Positions 1 to 6,761 of a stretch of DNA of 20,147 nt are shown here, one piece after another. The DNA is from Christensenella sp. UBA7102 (GTDB taxonomy: Bacteria > Bacillota > Clostridia > Christensenellales > UBA1750), in assembly GCA_002492415.1 (NCBI GenBank), contig DKYK01000086.1, positions 1-20,147 of the forward strand, in the 5' to 3' direction. A model generated the notes under the pieces. The model saw nothing but the letters and a program-made list of their open reading frames with translations, had not been told where the DNA came from and ran no database searches. The position numbers were made by a program, and so were the translations under genes. The number at the start of each line of letters is the position of its first letter. Positions within the stretch are counted from its first letter, which is position 1.

Positions 1-48
1 TTCTTTCTCAGAAAGAAAGCGCGTACCCTCCCCGTTTTCCCCGTCTCC

Positions 49-495
49 TTACGCCTTTGCGACGATGTTGAGCTTAAGCTTGGCGGAGACCTCAGGGTAG
101 AGCTTGACAGTGGCTTCGGCGGGACCGACGTTCTTGATGCCGTCGACGGAGATCTTGCGCTTGTCGATGTCCAGGCCATAGCGGGCTTTGAGGGCGTCCG
201 CAACCTCCTGGTTGGTGACCTTGCCGAAAAGCTTGCCGTTTTCGCCTGCACGCACGGCGACTTCCACAGCCATGTCCGCCATTTTGCGGGCCAATTCCTG
301 AGCCTCCTGCTTTTCCACCTCTTTGCGGTGGCTTTGAGCGGACTTGGCGTTCTCGATGGCGTTGAGGTTTGCGGCGCTGGCTTCCATGGCCAGCTTGCGC
401 GGGAACAGGTAATTGCGCGCGAAGCCATCGCTCGCCTCGATGATCTGATCCTTCTTGCCCGTGCCCTTGATGTCCTTGAGCAGTATTACCTTCAT
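49..495 (-). CDS. rplI: 50S ribosomal protein L9
   Basis: Structural protein of the large ribosomal subunit that binds 23S rRNA near the L1 stalk. The 148-residue product has the family's usual length and layout. The N-terminal domain opens MKVILLKDIKGTGKKDQI and contains the GFARNYLFPRKLA segment typical of L9. A long charged connecting helix covers about residues 41-75, and the C-terminal domain begins near GKLFGKVTNQEVADAL. The start is supported by an AGGAGGG Shine-Dalgarno sequence at 503-509, seven bases upstream. That site overlaps the stop codon of the DUF2232 gene, so the two genes form one operon and are probably translationally coupled. In many Firmicutes dnaB follows rplI; that position lies beyond the left edge here. 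Confidence 0.98.
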   Translation of the reverse strand: MKVILLKDIKGTGKKDQIIEASDGFARNYLFPRKLAMEASAANLNAIENAKSAQSHRKEVEKQEAQELARKMADMAVEVAVRAGENGKLFGKVTNQEVADALKARYGLDIDKRKISVDGIKNVGPAEATVKLYPEVSAKLKLNIVAKA

Positions 496-507
496 GTGGA
501 TTCCCTC

Positions 508-1584
508 CTAATACAGATCGTTGTTATCATGATCGTCATCGCCGCTGTGCCGCAGCCCGGACCGGCTCAGCCCGCGGAAGCAGAAGAATTGCTCGGCAAT
601 GCCCAACAGCAGCAGTATATCCTGCAAAAGCAGGTACGACGCGCACAGAATCAGCGCGCGCAACACATGGGCCCAGTCATGCTTCTTCATAAACCACTGC
701 GCAAGCGACAATCCCTGTACGGCGTAAATAAACTTGACCGCGCTCCATACCGCGAGATACGCCGCATAGGCGCTCGTGTCGAACAGCATCCATACCCACG
801 AGACAACCAGCGCCAGCATGATAAGTGTCGCGGGCTTTGCGGGAATGCGCGCTGCCGCAAGGTCGGGAAGGGGCGTTGCAGGCGCTTCAGGCTTGCCGCC
901 CAGCGCGAGCAATGGCGTCAGCACGCCCAGAAAGGCGGTGTGCAGCGCCTGCTGCATCAGCATCTGCATCAGACCCAGCCGGAGCGAGGAGTCGTACAAC
1001 TCGACCAGACTGGCCGTGAGCACAGCGCGTGTCTGCGCATCCAACACCAATGTAGGCTGGGTCAGCTCGACGTCAGGGAGCATACCGCCCAGCGACAGCA
1101 TGGACAGCAGTAGGTCGTACATCTGAGGCATTTGCTCACGCATCTGCGCAAGCTCGGCGGACAGCAGCTCCGTCACGCGCCCAATAAGGTCGCCCACGGC
1201 CAGGTTGCCCGCGATGTAGCTGACCGCTCCGAATGCGAACAGACCCGCGCCCGTCAAGAGCATGGCACGTCCCGCAGTCACGCCCGCGCGCAGCTGTCCG
1301 CAGATCAGCGCCAGTGCAAGACCCAGAAAAAGCGCCACCCACGGTGCAAGCGCCAACAGCCCGGGCTCCAGCAGCCATAGCGCCAGCGCCATGCCGCCGG
1401 AAAACGCGCAGACGCCCAAAACGCCGGCCGCAGCACCCAAGACCAGAAAGGCCAGCACAGCCAGTGCGGCCGTCAGCCCCGTGAGCCACGGCATCACCGC
1501 GAGAAACAAGCCCGATACCGCGCCCAGCACAAGCATGCCCGGCACAAATAGCACGGTCAGCCCGATTTTCGTCGTTCGCTTCAT
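508..1584 (-). CDS. YybS-like (DUF2232) multispanning membrane protein
   Basis: Predicted integral membrane protein of 358 residues with about eight hydrophobic segments, dense at residues 8-125 and again at about 205-330. Composition, size and position between rpsR and rplI match the DUF2232/YybS family, whose biochemical role is not established. The tail after about residue 335 is hydrophilic and acidic (GDDDHDNNDLY). The start ATG has a GGGAG ribosome binding site six to seven bases upstream. The gene has its own promoter at 1635-1664, downstream of the rpsR terminator, and runs into rplI with 12 bases between them. The phosphodiesterase gene gdpP (yybT), often found between yybS and rplI in Firmicutes, is absent. 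The family assignment rests on topology and synteny more than on sequence motifs. Confidence 0.8.
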   Translation of the reverse strand: MKRTTKIGLTVLFVPGMLVLGAVSGLFLAVMPWLTGLTAALAVLAFLVLGAAAGVLGVCAFSGGMALALWLLEPGLLALAPWVALFLGLALALICGQLRAGVTAGRAMLLTGAGLFAFGAVSYIAGNLAVGDLIGRVTELLSAELAQMREQMPQMYDLLLSMLSLGGMLPDVELTQPTLVLDAQTRAVLTASLVELYDSSLRLGLMQMLMQQALHTAFLGVLTPLLALGGKPEAPATPLPDLAAARIPAKPATLIMLALVVSWVWMLFDTSAYAAYLAVWSAVKFIYAVQGLSLAQWFMKKHDWAHVLRALILCASYLLLQDILLLLGIAEQFFCFRGLSRSGLRHSGDDDHDNNDLY

Positions 1585-1634
1585 TTTATACTCCCAGTTG
1601 CCGCCCGCTGACCGGACGACGCAGTCTATTCTCT

Positions 1635-1664
1635 ATTTTAGCCCCGACGCAGGGGTTTTGTCAA
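1635..1664 (-). promoter_or_regulatory. Sigma-A promoter of the DUF2232-rplI operon
   Basis: Read on the minus strand, TTGACA (1659-1664) is separated by 18 bases from TAAAAT (1635-1640), about 50 bases upstream of the DUF2232 start. The spacer carries a CCCC-N6-GGGG inverted repeat. Confidence 0.75.
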
Positions 1665-1690
1665 CTGCTGCCTGCGCTGACGTTAATATG

Positions 1691-1725
1691 AAAAGGAACG
1701 CCAGAATCGCTCTGGCGTTCCTTTT
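1691..1725 (-). terminator. Rho-independent terminator of rpsF-ssb-rpsR
   Basis: A perfect 15-bp stem (1691-1705 with 1711-1725) encloses a 5-base loop, and on the minus strand it ends in CCTTTT. It lies 12 bases after the rpsR stop codon. The A/T runs on both sides could let it act in both directions, but only the minus strand has a gene feeding into it. Confidence 0.9.
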
Positions 1726-1737
1726 ATTTGCATTTCA

Positions 1738-1983
1738 TTAGTCCGCGGAGTAGGGCAGCAGAGCCACATGGCGCGCGCGCTTGATCGCGATAGACAGCTG
1801 GCGCTGATGCTTGGCGCAGTTGCCGGACATGCGGCGGGGCAGGATCTTGCCGCGCTCGGTCACGAAGCGACGCAGGCGGGCGAGGTCCTTGTAATCGATG
1901 TGCTCAACCTTATCTACGCAGAACTGGCAGACCTTGCGGCGGGGCTTGCGGCCGCGAGGACGGCGAACTCTTTCTTCAGACAT
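1738..1983 (-). CDS. rpsR: 30S ribosomal protein S18, zinc-binding type
   Basis: Small-subunit protein that pairs with S6 on the 16S rRNA platform. The 81-residue product has the usual length, with a basic N-terminus (RVRRPRGRKPRRK) and the family core YKDLARLRRFVTERGKILPR followed by HQRQLSIAIKRARHVALLPY. Cys19 and Cys22 (CQFC) with Cys56 and His59 (CAKH) form the four-ligand set of the zinc-containing, or C+, form of S18; many bacteria carry a version lacking these residues. The start has a strong AAGGAGG site. It is the third gene of the rpsF-ssb-rpsR operon, 20 bases after ssb, and a terminator follows directly. Confidence 0.98.
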   Translation of the reverse strand: MSEERVRRPRGRKPRRKVCQFCVDKVEHIDYKDLARLRRFVTERGKILPRRMSGNCAKHQRQLSIAIKRARHVALLPYSAD

Positions 1984-2003
1984 TGTTCTCTAACCTCCTT
2001 AAC

Positions 2004-2477
2004 TTAGAATGGGAGCTGGTCGTCATCATCGACCTGCGTGAAACCCTGGCCGGCGAAATCATTCGCAGGCGCGCTGTTGTTGGGACGCTGGGCGGGCGCA
2101 TTGCCATAGCCGTAGCTTTGGGCGCCGTAGCTGCCCTGACCCTGTGCTCCGTCGCCCTGAGGCTTGGAGTCTACAAACTCGCACTCGTCACAGACGACTT
2201 CGGTAACGTAGCGCTTGGAGCCGTCCTGCGCGTCGTAGGTGCGGGTCTGCAGGGTGCCGACTACGCCGATCTTCCTGCCCTTGGTAAAGAAGCGATGCAC
2301 GAAATCAGCCTGTTGACGCCAGGCAACGCAGCTGATGAAATCCGCCTCGCGCACACCCTGCTGATTCGCAAACCGGCGCTGCACCGCAATGGTGAAGTTG
2401 CATACGGTCGTGCCGCTGGGCGTGGTGCGATATTCGGGATCTCTGGTCAGGTTGCCGACCAATATGACTTTATTCAT
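2004..2477 (-). CDS. ssb: Single-stranded DNA-binding protein
   Basis: Coats single-stranded DNA during replication, repair and recombination and recruits partner proteins through its C-terminal tip. The 157-residue product opens MNKVILVGNLTRDPEYRTTPSG, followed by the OB-fold segments TVCNFTIAVQRRF and DFISCVAWRQQADFV (residues 1 to about 105). A flexible Gly/Gln/Tyr/Pro-rich linker covers about residues 112-145. The acidic tip is DDDDQLPF, a variant of the usual DDDIPF partner-binding motif. An AAGGAC ribosome binding site lies about nine bases upstream. It is encoded between rpsF and rpsR, the standard arrangement in Firmicutes. Confidence 0.98.
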   Translation of the reverse strand: MNKVILVGNLTRDPEYRTTPSGTTVCNFTIAVQRRFANQQGVREADFISCVAWRQQADFVHRFFTKGRKIGVVGTLQTRTYDAQDGSKRYVTEVVCDECEFVDSKPQGDGAQGQGSYGAQSYGYGNAPAQRPNNSAPANDFAGQGFTQVDDDDQLPF

Positions 2478-2495
2478 GGCTGCACCGTCCTTACA

Positions 2496-2783
2496 TTATT
2501 CCTCAACACGGGTCACGAGATAACGGATGATGTTCTCGTTGATTTCAAAGTTACGCTCCAGCTCACGCGGGAACTCGGGCGCGGCGGTGAAGTTCACCAG
2601 CACGTAGTAACCCTCATTCTTGAAGTTGATGGGATAGGCCAGGCGACGCTTGCCCCACTCATCCACTTTTTCGACGGTCGCGCCGTTGTTGGCCATCAGC
2701 TCGCCAAACTGAGCAATCAACTCAGAACGGGCCTGATCCTCCATTGCGGCGTCGATGACGTAGAGAACCTCATATTTGTTCAT
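2496..2783 (-). CDS. rpsF: 30S ribosomal protein S6
   Basis: Small-subunit protein that binds 16S rRNA with S18. The 95-residue product begins MNKYEVLYVIDAAMEDQAR and contains the conserved EWGKRRLAYPINFKNEGYYVLVNF segment in two adjacent pieces, ending NIIRYLVTRVEE. An in-frame ATG lies further upstream at 2831, but the start at 2783 is preferred because it matches the family N-terminus and has a perfect AAGGAGGT site seven bases upstream; the extension would run through a leader hairpin. It is the first gene of the rpsF-ssb-rpsR operon, transcribed from the promoter at 2854-2882. Confidence 0.98.
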   Translation of the reverse strand: MNKYEVLYVIDAAMEDQARSELIAQFGELMANNGATVEKVDEWGKRRLAYPINFKNEGYYVLVNFTAAPEFPRELERNFEINENIIRYLVTRVEE

Positions 2784-2790
2784 ATCTTTC

Positions 2791-2798
2791 ACCTCCTT
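2791..2798 (-). promoter_or_regulatory. Shine-Dalgarno site that fixes the rpsF start
   Basis: AAGGAGGT on the minus strand, seven bases before the ATG at 2783. It excludes the longer reading frame that starts at 2831. Confidence 0.9.
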
Positions 2799-2808
2799 AT
2801 GGACTTTG

Positions 2809-2829
2809 GCATGGCGTCCCGCGCCATGC
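2809..2829 (-). promoter_or_regulatory. Hairpin in the rpsF leader RNA
   Basis: On the minus strand GCATGGCG and CGCCATGC form a perfect 8-bp stem around a 5-base CGGGA loop. It lies between the promoter and the Shine-Dalgarno site of rpsF. Leaders of rpsF operons in several bacteria bind the S6:S18 complex for autoregulation. I could not find the CCG bulge known from that motif, so this role is only a possibility. Confidence 0.5.
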
Positions 2830-2853
2830 AAGGATGTACGCGCTACTCAATAT

Positions 2854-2882
2854 AGTTTACCATGCGCAGCCGGTGTTTTCAA
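2854..2882 (-). promoter_or_regulatory. Promoter of rpsF-ssb-rpsR
   Basis: On the minus strand TTGAAA (2877-2882) and TAAACT (2854-2859) are separated by 17 bases, giving a leader of about 65 bases before rpsF. It lies in the intergenic region shared with the divergent metallo-beta-lactamase-fold gene. Confidence 0.65.
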
Positions 2883-2910
2883 GTAAAATCTCTGTACTTT
2901 CACGGCAATC

Positions 2911-2939
2911 TTTTCATTTTCGGGCAGATCTGTTATACT
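2911..2939 (+). promoter_or_regulatory. Promoter of the metallo-beta-lactamase-fold gene
   Basis: TATACT at 2934-2939 has a weak -35 match, TTTTCA, 17 bases upstream at 2911-2916. It is divergent from the rpsF promoter. Confidence 0.55.
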
Positions 2940-2983
2940 GACGGTAAAACCGCGCGCGCAGAGCGCGCAAATGGAGGCTAAGC

Positions 2984-3649
2984 ATGATTTACACCTTCCA
3001 TATCGTCACCATTGGACACCTGTCCCGTAACCGGTATTGGGGCGAGGACGAATCCGTCGCTTACCGAAAGGCGTTGTGCACTTGTACGCTGCTCTCCGGC
3101 GGCGGTGAACATATACTGGTCGATCCCTCGCTGCCCGCGCAGCGGATGGATGAGGCGCTGCTATGGGCCGCGGGCCTGCATCGCGCGGACATCACCCGCG
3201 TCTACACCACGCACTACCATCTCGACCACCACGTGGACCCGCTGTTTCCCAACGCGCAGTGGTTTATGCCGCGGACGGAGATCGATTACCTGCAGGAGAA
3301 CTGGGACGCCTACATCCGCACCTTCCCCGGGGACGACCGCGCCAACCTGGCGCAGGCGCACCCGGTGGAGGAGACGCTCGCCGACGGCATCCGCGTCGTG
3401 CCGCTGCCCGGCCACACCCAGGGGCTGTGCGGTCTCGCCTTTGATGCGCCCGAGGGCCGCGTGCTGCTTACGGGCGATGCGGTGATGACCCGAGAGTTCT
3501 ATCAGGCGGGTAAGCCCTATCTGTTCGGCTGGAATGATGAGATGGGCATTAAAACCATCCAGGCGATCAAGGGGCAGTACGATGTGATCATCCCCGGGCA
3601 CGGCGAGGCCTTTGCGGCGCGCGCGTGGGAGCGGACGACAGAGTACTGA
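2984..3649 (+). CDS. Metallo-beta-lactamase-fold hydrolase
   Basis: Predicted soluble metal-dependent hydrolase of 221 residues, probably with a binuclear zinc or iron site. The signature THYHLDHH supplies His77, His79, Asp81 and His82. Further ligands are His144 (PGHTQG), Asp165 (LTGDAV) and His206 (PGHGE), so the full set for the fold is present. There is no signal peptide, which suggests a cytoplasmic enzyme. Lactonases, glyoxalase II-like thioesterases and other hydrolases share these motifs, and the substrate cannot be inferred from sequence. The start has a TGGAGG site seven bases upstream. The lipoprotein gene follows after 82 bases on the same strand with no terminator between, so co-transcription is possible. 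Confidence 0.9.
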   Translation: MIYTFHIVTIGHLSRNRYWGEDESVAYRKALCTCTLLSGGGEHILVDPSLPAQRMDEALLWAAGLHRADITRVYTTHYHLDHHVDPLFPNAQWFMPRTEIDYLQENWDAYIRTFPGDDRANLAQAHPVEETLADGIRVVPLPGHTQGLCGLAFDAPEGRVLLTGDAVMTREFYQAGKPYLFGWNDEMGIKTIQAIKGQYDVIIPGHGEAFAARAWERTTEY

Positions 3650-3692
3650 GAGATTTCTCGCTGCGCTCGAAATGCCCTTCGGGAGGCGTTCG
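3648..3692. repeat. Possible remnant of a dispersed intergenic repeat
   Basis: The gap between the two hydrolase genes contains GAGATTTCTCGCTGCGCTCG and continues AAATGCCCTTCGGGAGG. From memory, this type of sequence recurs between genes in many Clostridia and is often misread as short proteins containing FRAQREIS or HFERSEKS. Only one copy is visible in this window, so the repeat status cannot be shown here. Confidence 0.4.
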
Positions 3693-3731
3693 GCGCACAA
3701 AACAGCGATTTTGCGAAAGGATGTGGCGGAT

Positions 3732-5084
3732 ATGAGAGCATGCAGGCGTTGTCTGTGTCTGCTGCTGGCGCTGTGCATGGCGGCGTTGAGCGGCTGCGCG
3801 CTGTTCAGAAATGAAACGGTGGAGATTGGAGCGGAGGAGGCCGCGCCCTATCTCGCGCTCACTCAGTCGTTTTTGGGCGCGCTGTTTGCGCAGGATTACA
3901 GCGCCTGCCTGGCGATGTTTGCGGAAAACCTGCACAATACGATGGACAAGGAAGAGCTGCAGGAGCAGTGGGATGCGGTGCGCCTGCGCTACGGCGACGC
4001 GGTAGAGATGGACAGCTACGAGGCCTACCGCATCAACGGCGAGGGCACGATTCTGGCGATGGTGACGCACCGGCACGGCGGCAGCAGCGTGCAGCTGACC
4101 TTTGACGAGAACGACGATGTGGCGGGCCTGTGGTTCGGCGTGCGCGAGGATGAGGTGGACTACGCCATCGAGCTGCCTGCAGGCGTCATCGAATATGAAA
4201 TTGCGCTGGGTGAGGGCACGGAGCACGAGGTGCGCGCCATCGTCACGCGCCCGGTGAGGAGCGCGACGGTTCCCGCCGTGGTGCTGGTGCAGGACTCCGG
4301 CGCCTACGACCGCAACGAGGCCATTGGCAACTGCGCACCCTTTGCGGATCTGGCGCACGGCCTTGCGCAGCGCGGCATCGCCTCCATCCGCTTCGATAAG
4401 CGGACCTATGCCCATGGCGACGAGATGACGGAGGAGGAGATTAACGGCATGACGGTGCAGCAGGAGATCATCGACGACGCGCTGCTGGCGCTGGATGCGC
4501 TGGAACAGCAGGGCGGCATCGGCGATGTCTTTATCGTGGGGCACGGCATGGGCGGCGCGCTGGCGCCGCGCATCGCGCAGCAGAGCTGCGGCAGGGTTGC
4601 GGGCGTCGCGTCGCTGGCTGGCACGGCTCGGCCCTACCTGGACGTGGTCTACGAGCAAACCCTCGCCATGGCGCGGGACGCCTCTCGCCAAAGCGCCATT
4701 AAAAAGGAATACAAAAAAGCGGACAAGCTGGATGCGATGAAGGAGGACGACACCATATTCGGCGTGCCGGTACCCTATATCCGCGATCTGTACGACCACC
4801 CTGTGGAACAGTCCCTGGCGGCGCTGAACGTGCCGGTGTTCATCGCGCAGGGCAAAAACGACTTCCAGACCAGCCTGGAGGATTACAAATCCTGGCAAAG
4901 CGCGCTGGAAGAGTATGCCGGAGAGGTACGCTTTGCGCTCTATGATGGGCTGAATCACCTGTTTGCGGAAAACGGCAGCGTCAAGGGCCGCGGCACCAGC
5001 GACGAGTACCTGTCCGAACTGCATGTGTCCGACCAATTTCTGGAGGATCTGGCAGATTGGGTGGCGAATAGCACCAACAAATGA
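3732..5084 (+). CDS. Lipoprotein with DUF3887-like domain and alpha/beta-hydrolase fold lacking the nucleophile serine
   Basis: Predicted surface-anchored lipoprotein of 450 residues. A signal peptide (MRACRRCLCLLLALCMAALS) ends in the lipobox LSGC, with Cys22 as the lipid-attachment site. Residues about 38-145 resemble the DUF3887 domain found in front of bacterial esterase-like hydrolases. Residues about 150-450 form an alpha/beta-hydrolase domain: the family motif QDSGAYDRNE (187-196), the nucleophile elbow VGHGMGG (269-275), acid Asp377 (GKND) and His409 (LNH). The elbow normally reads GxSxG; here residue 272 is Gly, encoded GGC at 4545-4547. Acid and His are kept, so it may be catalytically inactive or use another nucleophile. 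The start was moved from an upstream in-frame ATG at 3612, which overlaps the previous gene, to the codon that begins the signal peptide. Confidence 0.88.
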   Translation: MRACRRCLCLLLALCMAALSGCALFRNETVEIGAEEAAPYLALTQSFLGALFAQDYSACLAMFAENLHNTMDKEELQEQWDAVRLRYGDAVEMDSYEAYRINGEGTILAMVTHRHGGSSVQLTFDENDDVAGLWFGVREDEVDYAIELPAGVIEYEIALGEGTEHEVRAIVTRPVRSATVPAVVLVQDSGAYDRNEAIGNCAPFADLAHGLAQRGIASIRFDKRTYAHGDEMTEEEINGMTVQQEIIDDALLALDALEQQGGIGDVFIVGHGMGGALAPRIAQQSCGRVAGVASLAGTARPYLDVVYEQTLAMARDASRQSAIKKEYKKADKLDAMKEDDTIFGVPVPYIRDLYDHPVEQSLAALNVPVFIAQGKNDFQTSLEDYKSWQSALEEYAGEVRFALYDGLNHLFAENGSVKGRGTSDEYLSELHVSDQFLEDLADWVANSTNK

Positions 5085-5134
5085 CACAGCGTTTCACAAT
5101 GAGAAACTTTTCTCACGCAACGTCAAAACAAGTC

Positions 5135-5163
5135 TTGCGCGTTTGTACAAAAACGTGTATAGT
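5135..5163 (+). promoter_or_regulatory. Promoter of the enolase-superfamily gene
   Basis: TTGCGC (5135-5140) and TATAGT (5158-5163) are separated by 17 bases. The spacer contains the palindrome TTTGTACAAA, and a second inverted repeat, GTATA-GTAG-TATAC (5157-5170), overlaps the -10 region. Confidence 0.7.
5142..5151. promoter_or_regulatory. Operator-like palindrome in the promoter spacer
   Basis: TTTGTACAAA is a perfect 10-base palindrome placed between the -35 and -10 elements, where a bound repressor would block RNA polymerase. The core TTGTACAA is compatible with GntR- or MarR-type half-sites, but no regulator is identified. Confidence 0.45.
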
Positions 5164-5231
5164 AGTATACGTAGAAGCCGGGCAGCCCATTCGCTTGTCC
5201 GGATATATAGAGAATCAGGGAGGAAAAGAAT

Positions 5232-6608
5232 ATGGCCGAAAACTACGAACAGACTCTTGCCCATGTCAACACGTACTCCAAGCCCAGTGAGCTGCGCATC
5301 ACCGACATGCGCTTTGTTGACATCGTTGGCGCTCCCATGCACTGCACCCTGCTGCGCATCGAGACCAACCAGGGCATTACCGGTTACGGTGAGGTCCGCG
5401 ACGGCGCATCCAAGCTCTACGCGCAGATGCTCAAGCGCTTCCTCATCGGCGAAAACCCCTGCAACATCGATAAGATTTTCCGCCGCATCAAGCAGTATGG
5501 CGGTCAGTCCCGTCAGGCGGGCGGCGTCTGCGGCGTCGAGCTGGCTCTGTGGGACATCGCGGGCAAGGCCTACGGCATCCCGGTCTACCAGATGCTGGGC
5601 GGCAAGTTCCGCGACAAGGTCCGCATGTACTGCGATACCGACGTCGACGGCAAGGATACCGGCCTGAACATGGGCGAGGCGCTCAAGATGCGCGTCGAGA
5701 AGCACGGCTACACCATGCTCAAGATGGACCTGGGCATCAATCAGCTGTGGGACGTCGAGGGCGGCCTGTGCGCGCCCGTGGGCTTCCTGGAGCAGTACGC
5801 CTACACCGCCAAGATGGCTCGCGAGGCCAAGCAGAAGGGCGATAAGGCCGCTGCGCGCTGGTGGGCAAACCGCAACTACGATCAGAACAACATCGCGCAC
5901 CCCTTCACCGGCATCCACATCACCAAGAAGGGCTTCGATTACCTGGAGAACTACGTCAAGGAAGTCCGTTCCGTCATCGGCTATGAGATTCCGCTGTCCA
6001 TCGATCACTTCGGTCACATCGGCGTGGAAGACTGCATCAAGCTGGCCAACCGTCTGGAAGACTACAACATGTGCTGGCTGGAGGATATGATCCCGTGGCA
6101 GCTGACCGACCAGTATGTCCGCCTGCACAACGCCTCCACCACCCCCATCGCCACCGGCGAGGACATCTACCTGCTGGAGAACTTCAAGCCCCTGCTGGAT
6201 AACCGTGCGGTCTCCATCATCCACCCCGACATCCTGTCCTCCGGTGGTATCTACGAGACCAAGAAGATCGGCGACTACGCTGAGGAGTGCGGCGTTGCGA
6301 TGGCTCTGCACATGGCGGAGACCCCCGTGGCCTGCCTGGCTGCTGTGCACGTTGCCGCTGCCACCAACAACTTCCTGGGCCTGGAGTTCCACTCCAACGA
6401 CGTGGACTGGTGGTCCGATATGGTCAAGGACACCGAGAAGCCCCGCATCGTGGACGGCTTCATGGCGGTTCCCGAGAAGCCCGGTATCGGTATCGACGAG
6501 CTGGATGACGAGGTTCTGGCTGCGCACATCCATCCCGAGATTCCCGGTCTGTGGGAGCCCACCACCGAGTGGGACAACTGGATCTCTCACGATCGTCTGT
6601 GGTCCTAA
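5232..6608 (+). CDS. Enolase-superfamily (mandelate racemase/muconate lactonizing-type) sugar-acid dehydratase
   Basis: Cytoplasmic enzyme of 458 residues, predicted to abstract the proton alpha to a carboxylate and most likely to dehydrate a sugar acid to a 2-keto-3-deoxy acid. An N-terminal capping domain (about residues 20-130) precedes the barrel. Likely Mg ligands are Asp258 (SIDHFGH), Glu284 (WLED) and Glu310 (TGED). Asp333 (HPDI) with His360 (ALHMAET) forms the His-Asp dyad of the mandelate racemase subgroup, and Glu385 (LEFH) follows. The usual KxK motif reads Lys164-Met-Asp166, so the lysine base is absent and His360 is the likely base. A GGGAGG site precedes the start. Every lysine codon I read is AAG, a bias suggesting high expression. 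The adjacent SDR genes support a catabolic role. The substrate is unknown. Confidence 0.88.
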   Translation: MAENYEQTLAHVNTYSKPSELRITDMRFVDIVGAPMHCTLLRIETNQGITGYGEVRDGASKLYAQMLKRFLIGENPCNIDKIFRRIKQYGGQSRQAGGVCGVELALWDIAGKAYGIPVYQMLGGKFRDKVRMYCDTDVDGKDTGLNMGEALKMRVEKHGYTMLKMDLGINQLWDVEGGLCAPVGFLEQYAYTAKMAREAKQKGDKAAARWWANRNYDQNNIAHPFTGIHITKKGFDYLENYVKEVRSVIGYEIPLSIDHFGHIGVEDCIKLANRLEDYNMCWLEDMIPWQLTDQYVRLHNASTTPIATGEDIYLLENFKPLLDNRAVSIIHPDILSSGGIYETKKIGDYAEECGVAMALHMAETPVACLAAVHVAAATNNFLGLEFHSNDVDWWSDMVKDTEKPRIVDGFMAVPEKPGIGIDELDDEVLAAHIHPEIPGLWEPTTEWDNWISHDRLWS

Positions 6609-6632
6609 TCCGTTAACGGTAAAGAGAGACGG

Positions 6633-6662
6633 CCAGCGCTGCGCAAGCAGCGCTGGTTTTTT
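6633..6662 (+). terminator. Rho-independent terminator of the dehydratase gene
   Basis: A perfect 10-bp stem, CCAGCGCTGC with GCAGCGCTGG, closed by a GCAA tetraloop and followed by six T residues. It lies 25 bases after the stop codon. Confidence 0.95.
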
Positions 6663-6683
6663 CTGTTTTGTGCAATAGACCCG

Positions 6684-6712
6684 TTGCATTTTGGTTGCAA
6701 ACGTGGCATAAT
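6684..6712 (+). promoter_or_regulatory. Promoter of the SDR gene pair
   Basis: TTGCAT (6684-6689) and CATAAT (6707-6712) are separated by 17 bases, directly downstream of the dehydratase terminator. The SDR pair can therefore be transcribed independently of the dehydratase. Confidence 0.75.
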
Positions 6713-6761
6713 ATTTATGGTTAAATACCAGAGACATAAAACAAAGTTAGGGGGAACTCAA

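Noticed and set aside
3588..5087. 499-codon minus-strand open frame opposite the lipoprotein hydrolase
   Set aside because: Antisense shadow; the plus strand has a lipobox, ribosome binding site and hydrolase motifs, while this frame shows no domain.
5094..6737. 547-codon minus-strand open frame opposite the dehydratase
   Set aside because: Antisense shadow of a gene with intact enolase-superfamily motifs. It also spans the promoter and terminator of that gene.
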